This document shows positions 7,576 through 15,901 of a stretch of DNA of 64,000 nucleotides, piece after piece. The DNA lies in contig NZ_JARHTP010000002.1 of assembly GCF_029223485.1 (NCBI RefSeq), positions 682,001 to 746,000 on the forward strand, read 5' to 3'. The stretch's first letter is position 1; each line of letters opens with the position of its first letter. The notes under the pieces are model-generated. The model searched no databases. It was not told where the DNA came from and worked only from the letters and a program-made list of their open reading frames with translations. Both the position numbers and the translations under genes were made by a program. This DNA comes from Streptomyces coacervatus (lineage in GTDB: Bacteria > Actinomycetota > Actinomycetes > Streptomycetales > Streptomycetaceae).

Positions 7576-9938
7576 ACGTCGTCCGTCGCCTGTGTCGCCT
7601 CTGTTGCCTCTGTTGCCTCTGTTGCCTCTGTTGCCTCTGTTGCCTCGATCTTCAGGGCGACGACCTGGACGAGGTGACCGGCCTGATAGAGCTGCAGCCA
7701 GATCTCGTGATGGCCCTCCTCCGGCACCTGGACCACGAAGGCCGTCTGCTGCTTGTTCACGACGTGGAGGTTCTTGCGTTGGGGCAGCGGAGTGAGCGTG
7801 GAGCTGTCGGCCATCACGTCGAACGACGCGCTGCCGGCGTCCCTGCCGCCCTCCACACGGACCGGCTCCAGGACGAAGAAGTTGCTGCCCGGCCGGCTCG
7901 CCGCCACCGAGGGGAAGCCCACCATGAGCTCGTCGCGCACGACGGATACGAGCAGTCGCAGGCGCCGCCCCGCAGGTGCCCTGATGGTTCCGCCCTCGGC
8001 TCGTACGTCGTGTGCGTCGCTGTCTTCGATTTCGATCGCGAAGTAGCCGACGAAGTTCGTCAGTTCAGGGCCGGTCACGGCCTCCGTCAGGGAGGTTCGG
8101 ATCACCGACCGCAAGTCCTCGTGGAACTTCCGTTGGAGATCCGACAGACGACTCTCCAAGCGGGCGCTGACCGGACCCGTCGTCGAGCGGACCATCTCCT
8201 GGGCGAGCAGGGTCAGTTGGCTTTCCGAGAGGGTGACGCGGACGGTGGTCGGCGCTGCCGGAGACGGGCGCTCGTCCCGGATCGCCTCACGCACCGTGGC
8301 CCTGATGTCCCGCCTCACCATGCTCGCGACGGCGGCAGCGAGCTCCTCGCGCCTGGCGCGATCAGCGGCTCCGGGCTCGGCCCTCCATCGTTCCGCGTAC
8401 GGATCGGGAGCCCGCTCGTCGCTCAACTCGGCGGCCAGCCGCCTCATGTCCATGGCCGAGGGATTCTCCGGTACGGAGAGGTGCATCCTCTTCGCCAGGT
8501 CGTACCGGTACACGTCGACCGCGTCCGCCTTGGCCGCGTACGCCTCGACCAGCAACTTGCGCGCCTGCACCAACGCCAGGGCAGCCGCCGCCAGCGGTCC
8601 CAGGACGGGCAGTACGGCCACCCCCTGCTCGACGGAGAGGCCGCCGAGGCCGGTGAGCGCGACGAGCAGCCAGACGCCGGTCGTGCACACAGCGCTCGCG
8701 ACGGTGATACGGCAGACGAGCACGCCCCGTTCCTTGCGCCATACCCGGCGATTGACCTCGTCGGGCACGACCAGTTCGATCCGGGGCCAGATGTCGTCGA
8801 CAGCGAGTCCGGTGACCGTGGCGGTACGTCGGTGGAGGGCATCCAAGGCGGTGGACTGGAGGGGGCTCATGAAGCGCTGCAGGACGGTGAGCTGGGTAAA
8901 ATCGTCCATCGCCCGACTGTTGTATTCACGTGTCGTGCGGGCCAATCGGGACGCCCAGGCCGCCGTCGGCGCCGTGTTCATCCAGACCAGCACTCCGTAC
9001 TGCGCCATCAGCAGCACGGCCCCCGCCACCGCCAGCCAACCGGCCTCCGGCAGCCGATCGCCCGAGTCCGGCCCGCTCCACGGCTTCCCGCTCCACATCG
9101 CCCACGCCAGGCTGCCCAACGGGACGAGAATCCCGGCCAGTTGTGCACCCGGCGGAGCCGTCGCACCATCGTCGGCCCAGGGTCGCCGTAGCGCCCACGC
9201 AATGATGACGAGCAGCGGGCCCCCCACCGCGACTCCGCCCACCCACCAAGCGGCCGCCGTCTCGCCCCGCACCGCCGAACGCGCCACCACACCGGCCACA
9301 CCCAGCAACGCAGCGGAACCGAACACCTTCAGGTACGTCGACTCGACCTTCCAGAACTGGGAGTCGGACAGCCAGAAGCCCGCCGCCAGCACCACCATGG
9401 CGCAGCCCAGCAGCCAAGCCGCCCACAGCGGCCCCTCCACGGCGAAGCGGGCGGTGAGCCAGCCGCCGCACGCCTCGGCCAGGGCGAAGGCGACGGCGCA
9501 GGGGAGGCTGTCGGACGGCGTGTGGCCACTGCTGCTGTCGCTGACGGAGGAGATGCGCCAGGAGACGCCGGCGACCAGCGCGAGGAGTACGCCACCGGAC
9601 GCCCAGGCCGTCGCGTACTCGTGATCGCGGGCCAGCCGAGCTCCGATCAGGGTCAGTTCGGCCACGAGGGCCGTCGCCAACGCGGCGATCCAGACCAACC
9701 GCAGCACCCGGAAGTCTTTCGTATCGCCGGTGGACGCGCTGCTCCGTCCAAGAGCCAGTTCGGTACACCCGCCGGCGACCCCGGCAAGCGCCAGCCAGCC
9801 CACGAGGAGCCACAGTCCCCCCGGCGCGGCGTCGCGCACGGGAACCAACACGGCCCCCGCGCCCCCCGCCACGACCGCGACCGCGGCAGCGGTGGCTAAG
9901 AGAGCGCCGCCCCGCGCCCTACCTGTGTTCGCTGTCAT
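7572..9938 (-). CDS. Large multi-pass membrane protein with C-terminal CHAT-system-associated domain
   Basis: This 788-residue protein starts with about nine hydrophobic helices (residues 10-330), followed by a cytoplasmic helical region and two more hydrophobic helices near 440-495. Next is a charged coiled-coil-like stretch (about 510-660). Last comes a beta-rich C-terminal domain of about 120 residues ending in RKNLHVVNKQQTAFVVQV, then HHEIWLQLYQAGHLVQVVAL. That last domain resembles the ternary-complex-associated domains found next to CHAT proteases and VMAP proteins. It ends in a low-complexity tail, five EAT repeats plus QAT. It probably anchors the protease system at the membrane and senses a trigger. 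It is first in the operon and its stop overlaps the CHAT start. Confidence 0.7.
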   Translation of the reverse strand: MTANTGRARGGALLATAAAVAVVAGGAGAVLVPVRDAAPGGLWLLVGWLALAGVAGGCTELALGRSSASTGDTKDFRVLRLVWIAALATALVAELTLIGARLARDHEYATAWASGGVLLALVAGVSWRISSVSDSSSGHTPSDSLPCAVAFALAEACGGWLTARFAVEGPLWAAWLLGCAMVVLAAGFWLSDSQFWKVESTYLKVFGSAALLGVAGVVARSAVRGETAAAWWVGGVAVGGPLLVIIAWALRRPWADDGATAPPGAQLAGILVPLGSLAWAMWSGKPWSGPDSGDRLPEAGWLAVAGAVLLMAQYGVLVWMNTAPTAAWASRLARTTREYNSRAMDDFTQLTVLQRFMSPLQSTALDALHRRTATVTGLAVDDIWPRIELVVPDEVNRRVWRKERGVLVCRITVASAVCTTGVWLLVALTGLGGLSVEQGVAVLPVLGPLAAAALALVQARKLLVEAYAAKADAVDVYRYDLAKRMHLSVPENPSAMDMRRLAAELSDERAPDPYAERWRAEPGAADRARREELAAAVASMVRRDIRATVREAIRDERPSPAAPTTVRVTLSESQLTLLAQEMVRSTTGPVSARLESRLSDLQRKFHEDLRSVIRTSLTEAVTGPELTNFVGYFAIEIEDSDAHDVRAEGGTIRAPAGRRLRLLVSVVRDELMVGFPSVAASRPGSNFFVLEPVRVEGGRDAGSASFDVMADSSTLTPLPQRKNLHVVNKQQTAFVVQVPEEGHHEIWLQLYQAGHLVQVVALKIEATEATEATEATEATEATQATDDV
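7594..7647 (-). repeat. Six tandem 9-bp repeats in the coding region
   Basis: Six copies of the unit GTTGCCTCT (plus strand; first and last copies carry one change) sit at the 3' end of the membrane-protein gene and encode (EAT)5-QAT. The unit is a multiple of three, so slippage would lengthen or shorten the protein tail without a frameshift. Confidence 0.9.
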
Positions 9939-10103
9939 CGCGTCCCCGTCGGCCGTTCAACGCCTACCGCAATTCACTGAAGAGTACGACCAGTTCGGGT
10001 GCGGACCGGGAGGATGCAGAAGGCTGGCGCGACTCTTTCACAACTGCCGAGGGCACGGCTTTGTCGAGCGTGCCGGATGTCCATGGTGTTCCCTAACATC
10101 CCG

Positions 10104-11165
10104 TCAAGCAAGCGGCCCCAAGATCTCCTGGGACTCGATGAGCCCCTGCTCGCTGGGGGCTTCCCCGTCGCCGAAGACGCGTGTGGCCTGACGGGCCCGG
10201 AATTCGAGATGGGCCTCGGCGGGCTTGGCATAGCCGTAGCGGGCGCGGGCCTCTTCAGGCGTCAGTACTTCCTCCGTGCGGGGAGGAATGCCGAGCTTGA
10301 CCGGCGCGATCACCGCGACCGTCGAGGGCGAGAGCCTTCCCAACAGGCGTAGTTCGACCTTGGGGTTGAGGTGGGCGAGCGCGAAGGCCGTCTTCATGAC
10401 GGGCACGATGAGGGTGTCGAGGAGGCGTGACTGCCGGATCCCGGCCAGCTCGCGCATCCAGCGCGGCATGGTGGCGATCGTGGCGATCCGCTGTGCCCTC
10501 GCGACCGCCAGGCCGGCCGGCTTCGCCCAGCGCGGTGTCGGCGGCAGTACGAGCTCGCTCCTGAGCAGGTGGTTCATGGCCTGGCGGGCGATCGGGCTGG
10601 CGGACAGGTGCGGGCGCATCCTTTCGAAGTATGCCCGGACGCCGTCACGGTCGCGGGGGATGTCGTCGGGGGAACACGTCTGCAGTTCCGCGGCGACGGC
10701 GCACGCCTCCCAGTACTCCTTCTCCTCCTGCGCGGTGAGTTTGCCGGGTCCGTATTTCTCGTACGCGTAAAGGATCGAGTGCCAGCCGGTGAGCTGGATC
10801 CACAGCTGCGAGGCGGGGTCATTGGCGTCGTAGGTCCCGCCGCCGTACGGCAGCTCGCCGATCGCCTTGGAATGGACCTTGACCAGGACGTCCGCGGCCT
10901 TGCAGACCTCCCGTGAACCGGCGAAGGCCACCATCGCGAAGTAACGCAGGGTCCGGTCGTAGCGGGTGCGGGAGCGCCGGTAGATGCCCTGGGTCGCGTG
11001 GACGGCGGCCACCAGCGGCGGGTCGAGTTCCTCCACCACCACGGCCCGCTGGAAACCCACCGTCGGCGCCGTCGGGTAGCTCCAGACCTTCCAGACCACC
11101 GAGCCCGGGCCGAAGAAGCCGTAGTCCTCGTGCGGTTCGACCTCGTCGCGCTTCAGCTTCGCCAT
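10104..11165 (-). CDS. Oxygenase MpaB family protein (DUF2236)
   Basis: A 353-residue protein of the DUF2236 / MpaB family, heme- or metal-dependent oxygenases related to the rubber-cleaving latex clearing protein and the fungal MpaB. Recognisable text includes GFFGPGSVVWKVWSYP at the N-terminus, RYDRTLRYFAMVAFAGSR and the HSKAIGE segment whose His is a candidate ligand. Mid-protein WIQLTGWHSILYAYEKYGPG is typical. Cytoplasmic, no signal peptide. The ATG at 11165 is preceded by AAGGAG at good spacing. It is divergent from a TetR gene and the intergenic operator lies over both promoters, so repression by that regulator is likely. The substrate is unknown. Confidence 0.88.
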   Translation of the reverse strand: MAKLKRDEVEPHEDYGFFGPGSVVWKVWSYPTAPTVGFQRAVVVEELDPPLVAAVHATQGIYRRSRTRYDRTLRYFAMVAFAGSREVCKAADVLVKVHSKAIGELPYGGGTYDANDPASQLWIQLTGWHSILYAYEKYGPGKLTAQEEKEYWEACAVAAELQTCSPDDIPRDRDGVRAYFERMRPHLSASPIARQAMNHLLRSELVLPPTPRWAKPAGLAVARAQRIATIATMPRWMRELAGIRQSRLLDTLIVPVMKTAFALAHLNPKVELRLLGRLSPSTVAVIAPVKLGIPPRTEEVLTPEEARARYGYAKPAEAHLEFRARQATRVFGDGEAPSEQGLIESQEILGPLA

Positions 11166-11206
11166 GGAACCGCTCCTTGTGCGTGCGCGGCGTACGCCGC
11201 ACCCAA

Positions 11207-11247
11207 TTACGACACTGCTGTCTTAAATTTAGACACGGCTGTCGTAA
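11207..11247. promoter_or_regulatory. TetR operator: 41-bp imperfect palindrome with two internal sites
   Basis: The 41-bp element starts TTACGACA and ends TGTCGTAA and has a central TGTCTTAAATTTAGACA. It also contains two near-identical 12-bp palindromes, GACACTGCTGTC (11211-11222) and GACACGGCTGTC (11232-11243). Their centres are 21 bp apart, two helical turns. It lies between the divergent MpaB and TetR genes, so binding would cover both promoters. Two dimers bound on the same helix face is the expected TetR mode. Confidence 0.75.
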
Positions 11248-11256
11248 ACTGCCAAG

Positions 11257-11937
11257 GTGTCGACGCCCACAGCTTCGGAAGACAGGCCACGCAGGCGGCG
11301 CCCCTACGCCCCCCGCGTCCCGATCGAGCAACGCCGCGAGCAGCTGCTCGACGCCGCCCTCGCCGTGATCGTGAACGACGGCTACGACCGGGTCTCCATC
11401 GACGCCATCGCGAAGCGCGCCCATGTCGCCCGGTCGGTGGTCTACGGCGCCTACGAGAACCTCGACGCCCTGCTGACCGCCCTGCTCGACCGGCAGCAGG
11501 CACGCGCCTTCGAGCGACTGCTCCAGACGATTCCCGACCCGCACGACCCGGACCGCCCGCACGACCCGGCCGCCTTCGCCGCCGAGACCGTGCACCGGAT
11601 GTCCGGGATGCTCCACCAGGACCCGGACACCTGGCGGCTGATCCTGCTGCCTCCGGGCAACATGCCCACGGTCGTCCGCGACCGCATCGAGGTGGACAGA
11701 GAGCGGTTCCGGCAGCGGGTCGAAGCATGGATCTCCCTCGCCCTGGCCAATCGGAGCGGCCCGAAACGCGACCCTGACCTCGACCCGCAGGTGCTCGCCC
11801 ACGCACTCGTCGCCTGCGCGGAACACTTCGGCCGCCTCGCCCTCACCGATCCCGGCAGATTCGATCCGCCACGCCTGATCGGCCAAGTGCGGGTGATCCT
11901 CGGCGCCGTCTGGCCACCGTCGGAAGACTGCGCCTGA
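11257..11937 (+). CDS. TetR family transcriptional regulator
   Basis: A 226-residue regulator. After a basic N-terminal tail, residues about 24-70 form the TetR helix-turn-helix: REQLLDAALAVIVNDGYDRV, then SIDAIAKRAHVARSVVYGAY. The remaining all-helical domain would bind a small ligand and dimerise; its ligand is unknown. The start is the GTG at 11257, ten bases after the operator. Autoregulation and repression of the divergent oxygenase gene follow from the operator position. Confidence 0.9.
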   Translation: MSTPTASEDRPRRRRPYAPRVPIEQRREQLLDAALAVIVNDGYDRVSIDAIAKRAHVARSVVYGAYENLDALLTALLDRQQARAFERLLQTIPDPHDPDRPHDPAAFAAETVHRMSGMLHQDPDTWRLILLPPGNMPTVVRDRIEVDRERFRQRVEAWISLALANRSGPKRDPDLDPQVLAHALVACAEHFGRLALTDPGRFDPPRLIGQVRVILGAVWPPSEDCA

Positions 11938-12439
11938 CTGATGAGCTGCGCCGTGGCAGCCCGTGCGGAAACGCTTCAACCCGTTCAAGAAGCCGAGCAC
12001 CGTCAGCCCTGGTAGCCGGTGATCCGTATCTGTTGCACTCAGATGACGGTTCATCCACGTCCGACGGCCGGATCCTCAGCTGTCCGGCGGCCGGCACGCC
12101 GGCCGAGGCCCTGCGCGATCTGGGAGTCGCGGTGCGCGTGACGGCCTGCACCGTGACCGCACTGGGCAGGCCGAGCCAGTGGGGGGACTCCGTGCTCTTC
12201 CTCCTGCCCTGGCCACCGTGACACCGGGCCGGGGCCCGCTGCCGGACGCGGCCCGCACGTACCGCTGACCCTGCCTCTCCGGCGAGCGGTGCCATGACCG
12301 GCCGATGGAGAGTCGTCTCCTCCCGCGGTCCGTCCGCACCAACCAATGAGCGCCCGTTCGGCCGAGGGACCACGCCAGTGTCCTCGGCCGGCGTGCGGCA
12401 CATGGAGTGAAAGATGAGCGACCCCGACCAACGAGATCG
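11938..12439. other. Intergenic stretch without a recognisable gene
   Basis: About 500 bp after the TetR gene. The only clear structure is a GC hairpin at 12088-12105 (CGGCCGGC / GCCGGCCG, 2-nt loop). A 62-codon open frame at 12033-12221 has no ribosome binding site and no recognisable product. The stretch leads into a truncated gene remnant and looks like degraded DNA. Confidence 0.45.
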
Positions 12440-12775
12440 GCCGCCCTCCTCAACGCCGTCCTCGCCGGGGTCCCGATCGCCGAGGATTTCCACTCCCGCC
12501 TCGGGGCCGAGTTGATCAGCTGCCACACCGGATGGAACGAACAGGCCGCCGGCAAGACCCCCGACGCCCTCCTCGACCAGGCCCACCCCGCCCTGCAGGG
12601 CACCGGCGCCCGACTCGTCGCGATGGGCGGCCTCAAATCCGCCGACGTGCCCCGCCTGCACCCCTACGCCGACGCCGGCTCCCTCCACTCGCTCGTCTCC
12701 GGCAGCGCCATCACCCGAACCGAGGGCGCCGCCCCCCGGCGTGAACTTCCTGTCGGCGCGCAGCAGGCCGGTTGA
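12440..12775 (+). pseudogene. Remnant of a hexulose-6-phosphate synthase / KGPDC-family gene
   Basis: About 110 codons read as the C-terminal half of an orotidine-decarboxylase-superfamily enzyme of the hexulose-6-phosphate synthase / 3-keto-gulonate-6-phosphate decarboxylase type. The diagnostic pieces are ELISCHTGWNEQAAGKTPDA, ARLVAMGGLKSADVPRL and VSGSAITRTEGA. The N-terminal half (about 100 residues with the substrate Asp/Lys) is absent. The C-terminal helix is replaced by unrelated text. I read it as a truncated, non-functional copy; a start at 12407 exists in frame but would not restore the barrel. Confidence 0.55.
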
Positions 12776-12881
12776 GAGTGCTCCTGTGCGACGGCCGTAA
12801 GCCCTGCAAGGCGGTTCGCCGTTACAGAAAAATGGGTTCTGCGGATGTCCCCCAGGTCCGCTTCCGCAGGAGAGGCCGACG

Positions 12882-14249
12882 ATGCCGTTGCAGCGGCGCA
12901 CCTCCAACCTCCGCCTGCGCGCCCTCCTCGCCGAGGCCCGATGGAGCCAGGACGCACTGGCCCGATCGGTCAACGCCCTCGCGGCACAGCAGGGTCTGCG
13001 CACGCACTACGACCGGACCTCCGTTTCCCACTGGCTCGCGGGATCCCGCCCCCGCCCTCCGATGCCGGAACTGATCAGGGAGGCGTTCACGCGCCGGCTC
13101 GGACGGACCGTGACCTCACTCGACACGGGTATCGCGGACCACGGCGACCTGGCCGCCTTCTGGTTCGCGTCGGCCCAGGACGACGCGGTGGTACGTCTCG
13201 CCACGCTGACCGGAGCCGAGGGCGACCCAGTACACCGCGCCGCAGTCCGTGCACTGCACTACAGCCCCTCCGTACTCGCGCCCCAGTGGACGTCACCCGC
13301 CGTCGACGGAGGGGCGGCCGACGAGGACCCGAGCCCGCGGGGGCAGGCGATGCAGGAGATGGGACGCCTGTACGTCTTCCACCTGGAGGCGTTCGGCGGC
13401 GGCCATGCCCGCTCCGGACTCGCCTCCTACCTGGCCCAGGACGTGTCGCAGTGGCTGCGCACGGACAGTGCGGGCCCCCGCGCACTCTTCGCCGGGGCCG
13501 CCCAGCTGACCCATCTGCTCGCCCTCGCAGCCGCCGACATGGGGGCGGAAGGACAGGCGCAGGGGTACCACCAGACCGCGATGCAACTCGCCGCTGAGGT
13601 CGACGACCGGGCCATGTACGCGGTGAGTCTGCGCGCGCTCAGTGCTCAGGCGCTGCGCACCGGGCATCCCGGGCCGGCCGAGAGCCTCGCCCGGTCCGCG
13701 ATCGACGCGGCGCCCCCGGACGCCTCTCCCGCGCTGCGCGCCTATCTGCATGCGCAGTCCGCGGTGTGCCTCGCCCGGACCGGGGCCCGCAAGGCAGCGG
13801 TGGCCGCCCTGACGGAGGCCGAGCGGAACGTCGAGAACGGGTGCGGTCACAGCGACGGCAACGACGACAGCCCCTTCAGTGCTTACGCGCCGGCCGACTT
13901 CACGTATCAGAAGGCGATGGCACTCACCGCCCTGGGCGAGCGCGGTCCGGCCCTCAGAGCCCTGCAGACCTCGCTGCGCAGCCGCGGCCCCACGCGCTCC
14001 CGCTCGCGGGCACTGACCAGGGCCCGGCTCGCCGAACTCCACCTGCTGTGCGGCAACCTGGAGGCAGCCGTCGCTCACTGGCACACCCTCCTGGACGAAG
14101 CCGCACAACTCAACTCGCAGCAGGTCCAGAGCCGGCTCGCGCACATGCGCCAGGAACTCCAGCCCCTCCGGCGCAGCCCGGTCGTCGGCGATCTGCTGGC
14201 TCGGGCCATCGAGTTCTCCACTCGAACAGATCATCAAAAAACGCACTGA
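12882..14249 (+). CDS. XRE-family regulator with TPR-like C-terminal domain
   Basis: A 455-residue cytoplasmic regulator of a type common in Streptomyces. The first 70 residues hold a lambda-repressor-like helix-turn-helix (LRLRALLAEARWSQDALARS, then SVSHWLAGSRPRPPMPELIR). The rest is a run of Ala/Leu-rich helical pairs with TPR character. Such domains often bind small molecules or peptides. The ATG at 12882 follows AGGAGAGG. It lies 361 bp upstream of the ketosynthase cluster on the same strand and is the obvious candidate regulator of it; no binding evidence exists beyond the inverted repeat at 14501-14515. Confidence 0.85.
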   Translation: MPLQRRTSNLRLRALLAEARWSQDALARSVNALAAQQGLRTHYDRTSVSHWLAGSRPRPPMPELIREAFTRRLGRTVTSLDTGIADHGDLAAFWFASAQDDAVVRLATLTGAEGDPVHRAAVRALHYSPSVLAPQWTSPAVDGGAADEDPSPRGQAMQEMGRLYVFHLEAFGGGHARSGLASYLAQDVSQWLRTDSAGPRALFAGAAQLTHLLALAAADMGAEGQAQGYHQTAMQLAAEVDDRAMYAVSLRALSAQALRTGHPGPAESLARSAIDAAPPDASPALRAYLHAQSAVCLARTGARKAAVAALTEAERNVENGCGHSDGNDDSPFSAYAPADFTYQKAMALTALGERGPALRALQTSLRSRGPTRSRSRALTRARLAELHLLCGNLEAAVAHWHTLLDEAAQLNSQQVQSRLAHMRQELQPLRRSPVVGDLLARAIEFSTRTDHQKTH

Positions 14250-14610
14250 GCCAGGGTGAATGCTTGCCTTGGCTGCATGATGGATCCTTTCCTCATGGCT
14301 GCGCTGCTCGCTGCCAACGCATCTCCCACTGCCGTGCCGTGGATCTCCGCCGCGGCAATGTCCGGTTCCTGGCCGGAGCCTGCGAGCTGTCCGGAGCCCG
14401 GGCCGTCGGCCGGGGCCGGGCCCGCAGCCATCGCCCGGGACAGCCGGCAGACCGCGTCCAAGAGGCACTGACGGAGTCCCCTCGTCCGAAATTCATCATG
14501 TTCAACATGGTTGAAGCCGTCATGGGTTGAACCGTCAATCAGGCACTGACTTCACTTGATGCAGCAGGTGTTGCCACCCGGCACGCCTCCGGCACCTTGG
14601 AGCGTGCCTC
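14250..14610. other. Intergenic region upstream of the ketosynthase cluster
   Basis: A gap of 361 bp between the XRE regulator and the ketosynthase III gene. A 71-codon open frame (14256-14471) has no ribosome binding site or family match and I do not call it. The downstream part carries the inverted and direct repeats at 14501-14536 and presumably the promoter of the cluster. Confidence 0.5.
14501..14536 (+). promoter_or_regulatory. Inverted and direct repeats upstream of ketosynthase III
   Basis: A perfect inverted repeat TTCAAC-ATG-GTTGAA (14501-14515) is followed by a second copy of its right half: GGTTGAAGCCGTC (14509) recurs as GGTTGAACCGTC (14525), 16 bp downstream. The array lies about 75-110 bp before the GTG start of the first biosynthetic gene. 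It is a plausible operator, perhaps for the upstream XRE regulator. Confidence 0.4.
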
Positions 14611-15726
14611 GTGCTTGTGTCCCCCCGTGCCCCGGTGATCCTGGCCGGGCTGGGTGTCAGCCTGCCACCGCGGATCGTCAGCAACGACGATCTGGTGGCG
14701 GGCGGGCTCGACACCTCCGACGAGTGGATCCGCTCGCGTACGGGTATCGCCCGTCGCCGTTGGGTCACCGCCGGGACCAGTACCTCCGACCTCGCCGTCG
14801 CCGCGGGGCGGGCCGCCATGCGGTCGGCAGGCTCCTGGGACGCCGATCTCGTGCTGGTGGCGACCACCACGCCCGACCGGCGTTGCCCGGCCACCGCACC
14901 CGAGGTGGCGGCGCGTCTCGGACTCGGCGACGTACCCGCCTTCGATCTGGGCGCGGTCTGCTCCGGCTTCCTCTACGGGCTCGCGGTCACGGCCGCGCTG
15001 GTGTCCTCCGGGCTGTACCGCCGTCCGCTGCTGATCGGCGCGGAGACGTACTCGACGATCATCGACCCGCTGGACCGGGACTCGGCGGTGATCTTCGGTG
15101 ACGGCGCGGGGGCAGTGCTGCTGCGCCGTGGCGGTGCGGACGAGCCGGGGGCGATCACGGCGGTGGACCTGCACAGCGACGGCTCCGGGGCGGACCTGAT
15201 CGCGATCGAGGCCGGCGGTTCGCGGCTGCCCGATCCCGCTGCCGTACAGGAACGACGACTGCGGTACTTCCGGATGCGAGGCCGTGAGGTGTACGGGCAG
15301 GCGGTACGGCGGATGACGGCATCCTCGAACTCGGTCCTGGAGCAGGCGGGTTGGGCGTCCGGCGAGGTCGAGGCGTTCGTGGGCCATCAGGCCAACCAGC
15401 GCATCCTCGACGCGGTGGCCGACCGGCTCGGTATCGGCGCCGGCCGGCGCTTCGGCAACATCGCCGATGTCGGCAACACCGCCGCCGCCTCCATTCCCCT
15501 CGCCATGGCGGACGCGGCCTCCCGGGTCCGGCCCGGCGCACGCACGCTGCTCACCGCGTTCGGCGGTGGGCTCACCTGGGGCTCGGTCGCCCTGACCTGG
15601 CCCGACGCAGTCCCCTTACACAGCGAACCGGCCGACAGGGCCGCCGACGAAAGAGGAACCCATGACCCCGACGTATCAGCATCTGGCGGCACTGCTCACC
15701 CAGAAGTTCGACGTGCCCCCGGATGA
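14611..15726 (+). CDS. Beta-ketoacyl-ACP synthase III (FabH-like)
   Basis: A 371-residue condensing enzyme of the thiolase superfamily. The catalytic triad is intact: Cys117 in FDLGAVCSGFLYGL, His259 in VGHQANQRI and Asn289 in VGNTAAASIP. FabH enzymes start fatty-acid or polyketide synthesis by condensing an acyl-CoA with malonyl-ACP. The C-terminus runs about 40 residues past the usual FabH end and overlaps the ACP gene by 65 nt. The start is GTG at 14611 with GGAG upstream. Its linkage to a private ACP and ketosynthase II implies a specialised chain, not housekeeping fatty-acid synthesis. Confidence 0.9.
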   Translation: MLVSPRAPVILAGLGVSLPPRIVSNDDLVAGGLDTSDEWIRSRTGIARRRWVTAGTSTSDLAVAAGRAAMRSAGSWDADLVLVATTTPDRRCPATAPEVAARLGLGDVPAFDLGAVCSGFLYGLAVTAALVSSGLYRRPLLIGAETYSTIIDPLDRDSAVIFGDGAGAVLLRRGGADEPGAITAVDLHSDGSGADLIAIEAGGSRLPDPAAVQERRLRYFRMRGREVYGQAVRRMTASSNSVLEQAGWASGEVEAFVGHQANQRILDAVADRLGIGAGRRFGNIADVGNTAAASIPLAMADAASRVRPGARTLLTAFGGGLTWGSVALTWPDAVPLHSEPADRAADERGTHDPDVSASGGTAHPEVRRAPG

Positions 15727-15901
15727 GCTGCGACCCGAAGCCACCTACGACGAACTGGGCCTGGATTCACTGGCGGTGGTGGAGCTGTTCGTCACCCTCC
15801 AGGAGCACTGGGACATCCCGCTCGACGAGAGCGAGGCCGTCGGCACGCTCAGCGTCCTCGACACCGCGCAGCTGGTCGACAGCAAACGGCAGGCGGCGTG
15901 A
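15662..15901 (+). CDS. Acyl carrier protein
   Basis: A 79-residue acidic carrier protein. The phosphopantetheine attachment site is Ser36 in ELGLDSLAVVEL, and the four-helix pattern and length are standard. It should carry the growing acyl chain between the two ketosynthases and hand it to the reductase. The ATG follows GAAAGAGGAACCC. The gene starts inside the end of the ketosynthase III gene, and its stop overlaps the ketosynthase II start (GTGA), so the three are translationally coupled. Confidence 0.93.
   Translation: MTPTYQHLAALLTQKFDVPPDELRPEATYDELGLDSLAVVELFVTLQEHWDIPLDESEAVGTLSVLDTAQLVDSKRQAA

Noticed and set aside
6067..9191. Plus-strand open frames across the CHAT operon
   Set aside because: No ribosome binding sites and no recognisable domains; the minus-strand genes have catalytic motifs and tight overlaps.
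12033..12221. 62-codon open frame after the TetR gene
   Set aside because: No ribosome binding site, no family resemblance, and it lies in a stretch that looks degraded.
14256..14471. 71-codon frame between the XRE and ketosynthase genes
   Set aside because: Low-complexity Ala/Pro/Ser tail, no ribosome binding site, overlapping alternative frames of equal quality.
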